Source of the DNA: an uncultured Bacteroidia bacterium
Lineage (GTDB): Bacteria > Bacteroidota > Bacteroidia > Bacteroidales > UBA932
Assembly: GCA_902768985.1 (NCBI GenBank)
Contig: CACXNA010000008.1
Coordinates: forward strand, 124,001 to 188,000
DNA length: 64,000 bases
Direction of reading: 5' to 3'
The notes under the pieces were generated by a model. The model made no database searches. It was not told the origin of the DNA and saw only the letters and a list, made by a program, of their open reading frames with translations. The position numbers and the translations under genes were made by a program. Of this stretch, positions 7,602-15,318 are shown piece after piece (the stretch's first letter is position 1; each line of letters begins with the position of its first letter).

Positions 7602-8423
7602 TCAGAAGATCTGCTGGGTCAGCGCGACGAAGTCCTCGACGCTTAGGCGCTCGGCGCGCAGGTCGAAGACCGGGTCGGAGGCGTCGAAGCCTTCCGGCAG
7701 GAGGGGCTTGAGCGCGTTGCGCAAGGTCTTGCGCCGCTGGTTGAACGCCGTTTTCACGACCATCTTGAACGCTTTCTCGTCGCAGCCGAGCTCCGTGCGG
7801 CCGTTGCGCCGCAGGCGGATCACGGCCGACTGCACCTTGGGCGGCGGGGCGAAGGCGCCGGAGCCGACGCTCATGATGTAATCAATGTCATACCAAGCCT
7901 GCAGCAGCACCGATAGGATGCCGTAGGTCTTGCTGCCGGGCTTCTCGGCGATGCGGTCCGCCACTTCCTTCTGGATCATGCAGACCACCTCCGGGATGCG
8001 GTCCTTGTCGTCGAGAATCTTGAAGAAGATCTGCGAGGAGATGTTGTAGGGGAAATTGCCGATCACGCGGTACGCGCCCGGGAAGAGCTTGTGGATGTCG
8101 AGGCGCAGGTAGTCGGCCTGGTAGAGCTTCCCCTGCATGCCCGGGAAATGGGTCAGCAGGTAGTCCACGCTCTCCCCGTCCAGCTCCACCAGCTTCAAGT
8201 CGAGGTCTTCCCGCTGCAGGAGGTACTGCGTCAGCACACCCATGCCGGGGCCGATCTCCAGCACGTCCCGGACGCTGCCGGGGTCATTTCGGAGCGAAGC
8301 GACGCAGGGGGTTTCGGGGGGAACGCCCCCCGTATCTTGGGACAAGGCGCCAACAATTTTTTGGGCGACCGTCAGGTCGGTCAAAAAATGTTGGCCGAGA
8401 GCCTTTTTCGCGCGAACTTCCAT
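7602..8423 (-). CDS. rsmA: 16S rRNA dimethyladenosine transferase RsmA (KsgA)
   Basis: 273 residues. Dimethylates two adjacent adenosines in the 3' terminal hairpin of 16S rRNA late in 30S assembly, using SAM. The N-terminal KKALGQHFL signature, the SAM-binding EIGPGMG (56-62) and the catalytic NFPYNISS motif are all present. Between the first helix and the SAM loop, residues 31-47 (TGGVPPETPCVASLRND) are extra compared with the family and are encoded by a GC-rich palindromic repeat (8283-8333). Since this joins helix to strand on the surface, activity may be kept. Last gene of the rnhB operon, 3 bases after mrp. Confidence 0.95.
   Translation of the reverse strand: MEVRAKKALGQHFLTDLTVAQKIVGALSQDTGGVPPETPCVASLRNDPGSVRDVLEIGPGMGVLTQYLLQREDLDLKLVELDGESVDYLLTHFPGMQGKLYQADYLRLDIHKLFPGAYRVIGNFPYNISSQIFFKILDDKDRIPEVVCMIQKEVADRIAEKPGSKTYGILSVLLQAWYDIDYIMSVGSGAFAPPPKVQSAVIRLRRNGRTELGCDEKAFKMVVKTAFNQRRKTLRNALKPLLPEGFDASDPVFDLRAERLSVEDFVALTQQIF
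8283..8333 (+). repeat. GC-rich palindromic repeat inside rsmA
   Basis: Contains the hairpin CGGGGGG-aacg-CCCCCCG preceded by GGAGCGAAGCGACGCAGGGG. A near-identical copy sits inside hemW at 41767-41814. Begins with GTCATTTC, like the ends of the commoner element. Confidence 0.8.
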
Positions 8424-8426
8424 AGG

Positions 8427-9494
8427 CTAACCGAGTTTTTCCGCCAGCTTGCCGGCGAGCTCCACGAAGGCGAGGCCGTCCGGGCGGGAGCCCAGGGCGG
8501 CGGGCTCGCCGGCGTCGCCGCTCTCGCGGATGCCCTGCACCAGCGGAATGCGCCCCAGCAGGTCGACGCCCAGTTCGCGCGCCATATCCGCGCCGCCGTC
8601 GCGGCCGAAGATGTAGTATTTCTCGTCCGGATGGGCCTCCGGGGTAAACCAGGCCATGTTCTCGACCAGGCCGAAGATGGGCCGGTTCACGTTCTCGTTG
8701 CGGAACATGTTCACGCCCTTCTCCACGTCGGCGAGCGCCACGGTCTGCGGCGTCGTCACGATCACGGCGCCCTCCATCGGGATGTCCTGCACCAGGCTGA
8801 TGTGGATGTCGCCCGTGCCCGGGGGCATGTCGACGAGCAGGAAGTCGAGCGGGCCCCACTTCACCTGCAGGATCATCTGCTTGAGGGCGTTGCAGGCCAT
8901 CGGGCCGCGCCAGATCAGGGCCTGGCCCCGCTCCGCGAAATAGCCGATGGACATCCACTTCACGCCGAACTTCTCCAGCGGGATGATGAGCTCCTGGCCC
9001 TCCTCCGCGCCCGGCTCGGCGGCCGGGACGGCGCCCTCGGTGCCCGTCATCACGGGGATGGACGGTCCATAGACGTCCGCGTCGGCGAGGCCGACCTTGT
9101 AGCCCAGGCGCGCGAGGGCGCAGGCCAGGTTGACGGCGACCGTGGATTTGCCCACGCCGCCCTTGCCCGAGGCGATGCCGACGATGTGGCGCACCTCGGC
9201 GAGCTGTTCCAGGCCGAGGTTGAGGCCCTTTTTCTTCGGTTTCTCGTCCTCGACCACGACGGTCTTGACCTCCGAGGCGACGGAGGAGGGCAGGTGGCGG
9301 ATCAGCGCCGCGCGGGCGCTGCCGATCAGGTATTCGGCGAGGGGGTCGCGGCGCTTGGGGAATTCGAGGGTGACAACCACCTTATTATCAGTGATTTCAA
9401 CATCGTGTACCATGCCGATTTCCACGAGGTCGCGGTCGGCTTTGGCGGGGTGGTGCACCTCGCGCAGGGCTTGCAGTATATCTTCTTTCGTCAT
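8427..9494 (-). CDS. mrp: Mrp/ApbC family iron-sulfur carrier ATPase
   Basis: 355 residues. An N-terminal DUF59/MIP18-like domain (about residues 1-90, TKEDILQALREVHHPAKADR) precedes a ParA/Mrp ATPase domain with the deviant Walker A GIASGKGGVGKST and the switch motif LLVDMPPGTGDIHI. Mrp proteins carry and hand over Fe-S clusters in the cytoplasm. The usual CxxC near the end of many Mrp proteins is not obvious here, so cluster binding would need other ligands. Stop of the S46 gene and this ATG overlap as TAATG, so they are translationally linked. Confidence 0.92.
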   Translation of the reverse strand: MTKEDILQALREVHHPAKADRDLVEIGMVHDVEITDNKVVVTLEFPKRRDPLAEYLIGSARAALIRHLPSSVASEVKTVVVEDEKPKKKGLNLGLEQLAEVRHIVGIASGKGGVGKSTVAVNLACALARLGYKVGLADADVYGPSIPVMTGTEGAVPAAEPGAEEGQELIIPLEKFGVKWMSIGYFAERGQALIWRGPMACNALKQMILQVKWGPLDFLLVDMPPGTGDIHISLVQDIPMEGAVIVTTPQTVALADVEKGVNMFRNENVNRPIFGLVENMAWFTPEAHPDEKYYIFGRDGGADMARELGVDLLGRIPLVQGIRESGDAGEPAALGSRPDGLAFVELAGKLAEKLG

Positions 9495-11605
9495 TATTCT
9501 TTCACGAGATTCATTTCGTTGAGGAGGTAGCCGGCGCCGGCGTACTTGTCCAGCATCAGCAGGACGTAGCGGATGTCGACGCAGATGCAGCGCTGGAGGT
9601 TCGGCTCGAACATCACGTCGCTGCTCATCGCCTCCCAGTTGCCGTCGAAGGCGAGGCCGATGAGGTTGCCGTCGGCGTCCATCACCGGGCTGCCGGAGTT
9701 GCCGCCCGTGATGTCGAGGTTGGTCAGGAAGCAGGTCACGAGCTCTCCGTCGGCGTTGGCATACTGGCCATAGTCCTTCTTCTGGTAGATCTCTTTGAGC
9801 TTCGCGGGCACGATGAACTCGTAGTTGCTCGGATCCTCTTTCTCCATCACGCCCTTGAGGGTCGTGTAATATTTATAAAGGACGCCGTCCTTGGGCTCGT
9901 AGCTCTTGACCGTGCCGTAGGTGAGGCGGCAGGTGGAGTTGGCGTCGGGGTAGCTGGGCTGGCCCTCGGTCCACTTCAGCAGGGCCGCGCCGTAGGCCTT
10001 GGAGGCCGCGGCGAGGTCGGTGCGGGCGGCGTTCGCCGCCTGGGTGAGCGGCTGGCTGGCCGCGGTGACGGCCTTGGCGAGCTGCACGGCCGGGTCGGCG
10101 GCCAGCAGCTTGGCGGTGATGGGCTTGGCGGCGATCTTCTCCGGAGAGGTGAAGATACTCTTCTTGAAGAGGTTGTCCACCAGCTTGCGGGTGTCCATGG
10201 TGAGGATGCTCTTGCCGTTCAGCATCACGGCGTCGGCAGGGTTCACGCGAGCCTTGTAGTGGTCGATCAGGGCGATGGCCACGTCGCGGTCCACGTTCAC
10301 ATCGTAGTCCTCGTATTCCTCATTCAGCATGTCCATGACCGTGTCCAGGACCTGCTGCACGCGGGCCTTGGTGTCGGTCTCCTCGTCCTTGGCGTTGAGG
10401 GCCAGCTGCATGGAGCGGTCCATCGTGTTGGCGAAGCCCAGCAGCTCGATGCGGCCGAGCGTCTCGGACAGAAGGGTGACGGCAAGCTTCGGCTCCTGCG
10501 AGCCCTGGATGCTCGCCGCGATGCGGTCGATGGCGCCGCCGTAGGCTGCCTGGCGGGCCGGATCGGCGTTGATCCAGGCGGTCAGGTCGCGCTCTTTCTG
10601 CTCCTCGCGGCCGATGATGTCGAGGGCGGCGAAGGCTTCGCGCTCGCCGATCCACTTTTTCCAGCCGTTGGAGGAGCTGGAATACTTGCTGGCGTACTGC
10701 AGGCCGACCTTGTCGTCGGCGCGCATGGCCTTCCAGAGGACGTCCTGGCGGATGCCGCGGGCGTCGATGCGGACGTCATTGGTCGCGAGCATGTCCTGGA
10801 GCTGCGTGGCAGTCTGGAAGCGCTGCGTGCTGCCCGGATAGCCCATGATCATGGCGAAATCGCCTTCCTGCACGCCCTTGAGGGAGATGTTCAGGAACTG
10901 GCGCGGGCGCATCGGGACGTTGTTCGGGGAATAATCGGCGGGTTCGTTGTTCGCGTCGGCATAGACGCGGAACATGGAGAAGTCGCAGGTGTGGCGCGGC
11001 CACATCCAGTTGTCGGTGTCGCCGCCGAACTTGCCGGCCGATGCCGGCGGGGCGCCCACGAAACGCACGTCGCGGTAGATCTTGGAGACGATCAGGTACT
11101 GGACGTTGTCGTTGTAGAAGTTGACAATGCGTACCTGGCAGTTCGGATTGGCGCTCTGGGCGGCGTTGATCAGCTGCTGGCGGCTCTTGCCGGCCGCGAG
11201 CTCGTCGGTCACGTCCGTCATGCTCTGCAGGAAGCGGACGGTCAGGCCCGGGCAGGGGATCTCCTCGTCGCGAGTGAGGGCGAAATAGCCGTCCTCGAGG
11301 TAGTTGTGCTCGGTGGAGGAGAGCGCCTGGATGTTGCTGTAGCCGCAGTGGTGGTTGGTCACGAGCAGGCCGCTGCCGGAGATGATCTCGGCCGTGCAGC
11401 CGCCGCCGAACTGGACGATGGCGTCCTTGATGGACGAATTGTTCACGCTGTAGATCTGCTCCGGGGTCAGCCGGGAGCCCAGGTTACGCAAGGCGTCGGC
11501 GTTCATCTTCTCGAGCAGGGGGAGGAGCCACATGCCCTCGTCGGCGCGCAGGGCGGCCGGCATGAGCAGCAGCGCGGTGGCAACGGTTAACAGGAATTTC
11601 TTCAT
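9494..11605 (-). CDS. S46 family dipeptidyl peptidase, DPP7-like
   Basis: 703 residues, the normal family length. Signal peptide MKKFLLTVATALLLMPAALR, so periplasmic. The chymotrypsin-type triad is visible as His86 in TNHHCGYSN and Ser637 in GGNSGSP; the GDTDNWMWPRH block is typical of S46. S46 enzymes release dipeptides from N-termini and feed asaccharolytic growth in Bacteroidota. The residue 18 positions after the catalytic Ser, which sets specificity in the Porphyromonas enzymes, is Gly (FDGNWE), which argues for DPP7-type hydrophobic preference rather than acidic DPP11; this is inference from memory of the family. ATG 11605 gives the signal peptide and lies 1 base after the rnhB stop. 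Confidence 0.92.
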   Translation of the reverse strand: MKKFLLTVATALLLMPAALRADEGMWLLPLLEKMNADALRNLGSRLTPEQIYSVNNSSIKDAIVQFGGGCTAEIISGSGLLVTNHHCGYSNIQALSSTEHNYLEDGYFALTRDEEIPCPGLTVRFLQSMTDVTDELAAGKSRQQLINAAQSANPNCQVRIVNFYNDNVQYLIVSKIYRDVRFVGAPPASAGKFGGDTDNWMWPRHTCDFSMFRVYADANNEPADYSPNNVPMRPRQFLNISLKGVQEGDFAMIMGYPGSTQRFQTATQLQDMLATNDVRIDARGIRQDVLWKAMRADDKVGLQYASKYSSSSNGWKKWIGEREAFAALDIIGREEQKERDLTAWINADPARQAAYGGAIDRIAASIQGSQEPKLAVTLLSETLGRIELLGFANTMDRSMQLALNAKDEETDTKARVQQVLDTVMDMLNEEYEDYDVNVDRDVAIALIDHYKARVNPADAVMLNGKSILTMDTRKLVDNLFKKSIFTSPEKIAAKPITAKLLAADPAVQLAKAVTAASQPLTQAANAARTDLAAASKAYGAALLKWTEGQPSYPDANSTCRLTYGTVKSYEPKDGVLYKYYTTLKGVMEKEDPSNYEFIVPAKLKEIYQKKDYGQYANADGELVTCFLTNLDITGGNSGSPVMDADGNLIGLAFDGNWEAMSSDVMFEPNLQRCICVDIRYVLLMLDKYAGAGYLLNEMNLVKE

Positions 11606-11606
11606 A

Positions 11607-12218
11607 TCAATCAAATAAACTTGGTTCTAACTCTTTGGGGTGGAAGGACTTGCGGTGCTCCGGGCAGTAGCCGTGCGCCTTGATGGCGGCGATGTGCTCG
11701 GGCGTCGGGTAACCCATGTTATGCTCCCAGCCGTATTGCGGGTACTCCCGCGCCAGTTCGCGCATGCGCTCGTCGCGCCAGGTCTTGGCGAGCACGGACG
11801 CGGCGGCGATGCTGGCGTAGGTGGCGTCGCCGTGGACGACGGTCTGGTAGGGATAGCCGTCGAACGGGCGCCAGCGGTTGCCGTCCACCAGCAGGAAATC
11901 CGGACGCACGCGCAGCCGCCGCACGGCGCGGCGCATGCCTTCCAGCGAGGCGCCGAGGATGTTGAGGCGGTCGATCTCTTCGGCGCTCACGGCCTCGACG
12001 GCCCAGGCGACGGCCTCCTGCTCGATGATCGGGCGGAGCAGCTCGCGCGCCTTCTCGCTCATCTTCTTCGAGTCATCCAGCAGGGGATGGTGGAAATCGG
12101 CGGGCAGGATGACGGCGGCGGCATAGACCGGGCCCGCCAGGGGGCCGCGTCCCGCCTCGTCGCATCCGGCCTCCAGCCGGTTCGGCTCGAGATAAGGAAG
12201 AAGAGAGGGTTTGTGCAT
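11607..12218 (-). CDS. rnhB: Ribonuclease HII
   Basis: 203 residues. Cleaves RNA in RNA/DNA hybrids and starts ribonucleotide excision. The family opening GCDEAGRGPLAGPVYAAAV contains the catalytic Asp-Glu pair, VDGN and the later Asp in HGDATYASIAAASVLAK complete the active site. ATG 12218 is chosen since it is 6 bases downstream of a TATCTTTG box; an upstream TTG at 12227 lies inside that box. First gene of the operon rnhB - S46 peptidase - mrp - rsmA. Confidence 0.95.
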   Translation of the reverse strand: MHKPSLLPYLEPNRLEAGCDEAGRGPLAGPVYAAAVILPADFHHPLLDDSKKMSEKARELLRPIIEQEAVAWAVEAVSAEEIDRLNILGASLEGMRRAVRRLRVRPDFLLVDGNRWRPFDGYPYQTVVHGDATYASIAAASVLAKTWRDERMRELAREYPQYGWEHNMGYPTPEHIAAIKAHGYCPEHRKSFHPKELEPSLFD

Positions 12219-12224
12219 ACCGCA

Positions 12225-12232
12225 CAAAGATA
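12225..12232 (-). promoter_or_regulatory. TAnnTTTG promoter box of the rnhB operon
   Basis: TATCTTTG only 6 bases before ATG 12218, so transcription probably starts at or next to the start codon. Confidence 0.65.
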
Positions 12233-12242
12233 CAAAATTCTC

Positions 12243-12271
12243 GTCATTCGCCGGCCCCGACCGGCGAATCT
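12243..12271 (+). repeat. Palindromic element with variant stem
   Basis: Ends GTCATTC and GAATCT as in the common element, but the inner stem is GCCGG-CCCCGA-CCGGC. It lies between rnhB and the XRE gene; the last two bases form part of the XRE gene stop codon (TAG). Confidence 0.8.
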
Positions 12272-12671
12272 ACTGCTCCTTGCGGAGTTGCGCGAGCAGA
12301 TATTGGTTGGACTGCGTGAGGGAGTCCACGTTTCCCTGCAGCACCTTGTTCAAGCGGACTTCGGCGTCCAGTTTGTCCTGCAAGGCCTGTCTTTGCCGCT
12401 CGAATTCTTCCTTGAGCGTGTTCTCCCGCTCGAGGAAGGAGGGCTCATCGCAGAGATCTTCTGCGGAGCGGCCGCAGAGCAGCTTTTCGACCGAGATTCC
12501 CAGGCGCCTGGCAATCAGGGGGACGGTCTTGTTGAACAGGTGGGTCCTGCCGCTCTCGAGTGCGACGATGGTGGTGCGGCTCACGCCGAGATCATCTGCC
12601 AGCTCTGCCTGGGAGAGTCCGGCCAGCTCGCGCGCCCGGCGAAGGTTGGTATGGAAGAAGTCATTCTGCAC
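12270..12671 (-). CDS. XRE family regulator with coiled-coil tail
   Basis: 133 residues. Residues ~8-65 are an XRE helix-turn-helix domain (AGLSQAELADDLGVSRTTIV). From residue ~78 to the end the protein is a charged heptad-rich helix (ERENTLKEEFERQRQALQDK), probably a dimerisation coiled coil. The start is GTG 12671, 4 bases after a TATCTTTG box; the ATG nearby is out of frame. A perfect inverted repeat TGTTCAG-aaaaa-CTGAACA (12725-12743) upstream may be its operator. Partner genes and ligand unknown. Confidence 0.85.
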   Translation of the reverse strand: MQNDFFHTNLRRARELAGLSQAELADDLGVSRTTIVALESGRTHLFNKTVPLIARRLGISVEKLLCGRSAEDLCDEPSFLERENTLKEEFERQRQALQDKLDAEVRLNKVLQGNVDSLTQSNQYLLAQLRKEQ

Positions 12672-12675
12672 GGTT

Positions 12676-12683
12676 CAAAGATA
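12676..12683 (-). promoter_or_regulatory. TAnnTTTG promoter box of the XRE gene
   Basis: TATCTTTG on the minus strand, 4 bases before the GTG start. Confidence 0.6.
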
Positions 12684-12724
12684 TTCGTTGTGTGTCGCAT
12701 TTCGGTGCCGGAATTCCGCAACCA

Positions 12725-12743
12725 TGTTCAGAAAAACTGAACA
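12725..12743. promoter_or_regulatory. Candidate operator, inverted repeat
   Basis: Perfect 7-base arms TGTTCAG and CTGAACA with a 5-base A-rich spacer, in the divergent region between the XRE gene and the 60-residue gene. Placement fits an XRE dimer site; binding is inferred. Confidence 0.4.
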
Positions 12744-12855
12744 AATGATTAAAATTTGTATTTTTTTCGCTTCTAACCCCCTTCTTACTCCCCTGTGCCG
12801 GTTGCTTTTTTCGCAACGCTGTTTCATTTTTGCGGAAAACAAACCTCAAACGACC

Positions 12856-13038
12856 ATGAAGAAGAAAGCATCTGCCACCGACCGCCTGTTCCGCCTCCTG
12901 GAGACGGAGCGCACCCTGTCCGATTTCCCCGCGGCCTGCCGTCGCCTGCACGTCGTACCCGGCGAACTCAACGAATCCCTGCTCCGCGAAGTGGGGATCA
13001 GCGGGGAAGAAATAATCTTGCGACAGCGTGTAGAATGA
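12856..13038 (+). CDS. Small hypothetical protein, 60 residues
   Basis: MKKKASATDRLFRLLETERT followed by two predicted helices and GISGEEIILRQRVE; basic N-terminus, no signal peptide or membrane segment, no recognised family. The second half (LHVVPGELNESLLREVGISG) resembles a compact helical domain but I cannot name it. The gene lies alone between the divergent XRE gene and the EF-G paralogue. Codon use matches its neighbours (GC-rich third positions), which supports coding. Start ATG chosen as the only one that gives an open frame after the AT-rich upstream region. Confidence 0.55.
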   Translation: MKKKASATDRLFRLLETERTLSDFPAACRRLHVVPGELNESLLREVGISGEEIILRQRVE

Positions 13039-13070
13039 TTTGCGAATGCTCATAAAAATGTTTAGATTTG
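13039..13070 (+). promoter_or_regulatory. Promoter of the EF-G paralogue, both boxes
   Basis: TTTG at 13039-13042, 20-base spacer, TAGATTTG at 13063-13070: a full Bacteroidota sigma-70 type promoter. The untranslated leader to ATG 13109 is about 30 bases. Confidence 0.7.
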
Positions 13071-13108
13071 TGGGCTTTGACTAATAATTAATACAGCATA
13101 CGCAACAA

Positions 13109-15220
13109 ATGAAAGATTATTCTACCAAAGACATCCGCAACGTGGTCCTGCTCGGCGCAACGAAATCCGGCAAGACCTCGCTCGCTGAAGCCATGCTCTT
13201 TGAGGGCAAGGTGATCGACCGTAGAGGTACGATCGAAGACAAGAACACCCTTTCCGACAACGACGAACTCGAGAAGCTTAACCAGCGCTCCATCTATGCT
13301 ACTCCGCTCTACGCCGAGTTCCAGGGCGCCAAGATCAACTTCATCGACACGCCGGGTTCCGACGACTTCATCGGCGGTGCCTACGCTGCCTTCCGGGTGT
13401 GCGAGAGCGGCGTGCTCGTGATCAACGCCCAGCAGGGCGTCGAGGTCGGCACGGAGAACTTCCTCCGTCTGGCTGACAGCAAGAAGCTTCCCCTCGTGGT
13501 GGCCATCAACCAGCTGGACGCTGAGAAGGCCGACTGGGACAACATCCAGAACTCCATCAAGGAGTCCTTCGGAGGCAAGGCTGTCTACGTGCAGTTCCCG
13601 GTGAACCCCGGCACCGCCTTCGACGGCTTCGTGGATGTCCTCACGATGAAATACTACCACTTCAAGGATGCCAACGGCACCCGCGAGGATCTCGAGATCC
13701 CGGCCAACCTGCAGGCCCAGGCCGAAGAGGCCCGCGCCGCCCTCGTTGAGAAGGCCGCCGAGTTCGATGACGCCCTCATGGAGAAGTACTTCGAGACGGG
13801 CGAGCTCACCGAGGAGGAGATCCACAAGGGTCTCAACCTGGGCATCGCCGCCGGCGAGGCCTATCCGGTCTTCTGCGTCAGCTCGAAGAAGGACATCGGC
13901 GTGAAGCGCCTGCTCGACTTCGTCAAGGACGTCGCTCCGGCTCCGGACGTGAAGGAAGGTGGCGCCACCTCCCTGTTCATCTATAAGAACGATGTGGAGC
14001 AGCACCTCGGTGAGGTGTCCTACTTCAAGGTGATGAGCGGCTCCCTGACCGCCGGCATGGATCTCGAAGATCCCGCCACCGGCAACAAGGAGCGCCTCTC
14101 CGCCATCTACGCCGTGGCCGGCACCAAGAAGGAAGCCGTGACCACGCTGCACGCCGGCGACTTCGGTTGCGCCGTCAAGCTCAAGAACGGCCGCAGCAAC
14201 ACGACCCTCTCCCTGCCCGGCTCCAACATCAACTACGACAAGATCCAGTATCCTGCCTCCAAGTACCGCTGCGCCATCAAGGCCAAGGTCCAGCAGGATG
14301 AGCAGAAGCTCGGCGACGCCCTCAAGAAGATCGCCGCCACGGATCCGACCGTGATCGTCGAATACTCCAAGGAGCTCCGTCAGACCATCCTCAGCGGCAA
14401 CGGCGAGCAGCATATCAACATCGTCAAGTGGCTGCTCAACAACGAGTACAAGCTCGACGTCGAGCTCTTCGCCCCGAAGGTGCCGTACCGCGAGACCATC
14501 ACCAAGGTCGCTACCGCCCAGTACCGTCACAAGAAGCAGTCCGGCGGCGCCGGCCAGTTCGGTGAGGTCCACCTGCTGGTCTGCCCGGCCGAAGGCGAGC
14601 TGAACACCAAGTTCAAGATCGACGGCAAGGAGACGCAGCTCAACATCAAGTCCCAGGATATCACCGACCTCGAGTGGGGCGGCAAGCTGGAGTTCTACAA
14701 CTGCGTCGTCGGTGGTGCCATCGATCTCGGCTTCATGCCTGCTATCCTCAAGGGTATCAAGGAGCGTATGGTGGAAGGCCCTCTGACCGGTTCCTACGCC
14801 CGCGACATCCGCGTCTTCGTCTACGACGGTAAGATGCACCCGGTGGACTCCAAGGAAATCGCCTTCATCATCGCCGGCCGCAACGCCTTCCGTGAGGCTT
14901 TCCGCAACGCCGGTCCGAAGATCCTCGAGCCGATCTACGACGTCGAGGTCATGACCCCGGCCGAGTACCAGGGCGCCGTGATGTCCGACCTGCAGAACCG
15001 CCGCGGTATCCTCGGTACGATGGGTGCCGATAAGGGCTTCGCGATCCTCAAGGCCCGCGTTCCTCTCGCAGAGCTTTACCGTTACTCCACCACGCTGAGC
15101 TCCCTGACCGCCGGCTCCGCCACCTTCACGATGGACTTCGCCGACTATCAGCCGGTCCCGGCTGATGTCCAGACGAAGCTCCTCGCGGAGTACGCCGCCG
15201 CGGAGAAAGACGAGGACTAA
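13109..15220 (+). CDS. Elongation factor G paralogue (EF-G2 type)
   Basis: 703 residues with the five-domain EF-G order. The GTPase motifs differ from canonical EF-G: P-loop GATKSGKT (16-23) instead of A-H-I/V-D-x-GKT; switch II reads DTPGSDDF with Ser84 where EF-G has the catalytic His; and the base-recognition motif is NQLD (134-137) instead of NKxD. Domain IV (YRETITKVATAQYRHKKQSG) and domain V are complete. This pattern matches the EF-G2 paralogue of Bacteroides, reported to lack GTPase activity and to support translation during carbon limitation. Orthology is inferred from the motif changes; role here untested. A strong terminator follows. Confidence 0.85.
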   Translation: MKDYSTKDIRNVVLLGATKSGKTSLAEAMLFEGKVIDRRGTIEDKNTLSDNDELEKLNQRSIYATPLYAEFQGAKINFIDTPGSDDFIGGAYAAFRVCESGVLVINAQQGVEVGTENFLRLADSKKLPLVVAINQLDAEKADWDNIQNSIKESFGGKAVYVQFPVNPGTAFDGFVDVLTMKYYHFKDANGTREDLEIPANLQAQAEEARAALVEKAAEFDDALMEKYFETGELTEEEIHKGLNLGIAAGEAYPVFCVSSKKDIGVKRLLDFVKDVAPAPDVKEGGATSLFIYKNDVEQHLGEVSYFKVMSGSLTAGMDLEDPATGNKERLSAIYAVAGTKKEAVTTLHAGDFGCAVKLKNGRSNTTLSLPGSNINYDKIQYPASKYRCAIKAKVQQDEQKLGDALKKIAATDPTVIVEYSKELRQTILSGNGEQHINIVKWLLNNEYKLDVELFAPKVPYRETITKVATAQYRHKKQSGGAGQFGEVHLLVCPAEGELNTKFKIDGKETQLNIKSQDITDLEWGGKLEFYNCVVGGAIDLGFMPAILKGIKERMVEGPLTGSYARDIRVFVYDGKMHPVDSKEIAFIIAGRNAFREAFRNAGPKILEPIYDVEVMTPAEYQGAVMSDLQNRRGILGTMGADKGFAILKARVPLAELYRYSTTLSSLTAGSATFTMDFADYQPVPADVQTKLLAEYAAAEKDED

Positions 15221-15222
15221 TC

Positions 15223-15249
15223 GTCATTCCGGGCTTGACCCGGAATCTC
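15223..15249 (+). repeat. Common palindromic element after the EF-G paralogue
   Basis: Starts 2 bases after the TAA stop at 15220; same sequence as at 3771. Confidence 0.88.
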
Positions 15250-15263
15250 ATACCAAATTCGCA

Positions 15264-15300
15264 AGTAGCGTCCCGGTTTTGGGGCGCTACTCGCTTTTTT
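15264..15300 (+). terminator. Rho-independent terminator of the EF-G paralogue
   Basis: Stem AGTAGCGTCCC (15264-15274) with GGGGCGCTACT (15281-15291), one G-T pair, 6-base loop, then CGCTTTTTT. Confidence 0.8.
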
Positions 15301-15302
15301 AT

Positions 15303-15310
15303 TATATTTG
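15303..15310 (+). promoter_or_regulatory. TAnnTTTG promoter box of the ATP-grasp fusion
   Basis: TATATTTG, 8 bases before ATG 15319. It overlaps the end of the preceding terminator T-run, so termination and initiation are back to back. Confidence 0.65.
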
Positions 15311-15318
15311 TATTCGTA

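Noticed and set aside
7446..7646. Short plus-strand open frames between the HTH gene and rsmA
   Set aside because: They consist of repeat sequence (inverted repeats and the common element) and run antisense into rsmA.
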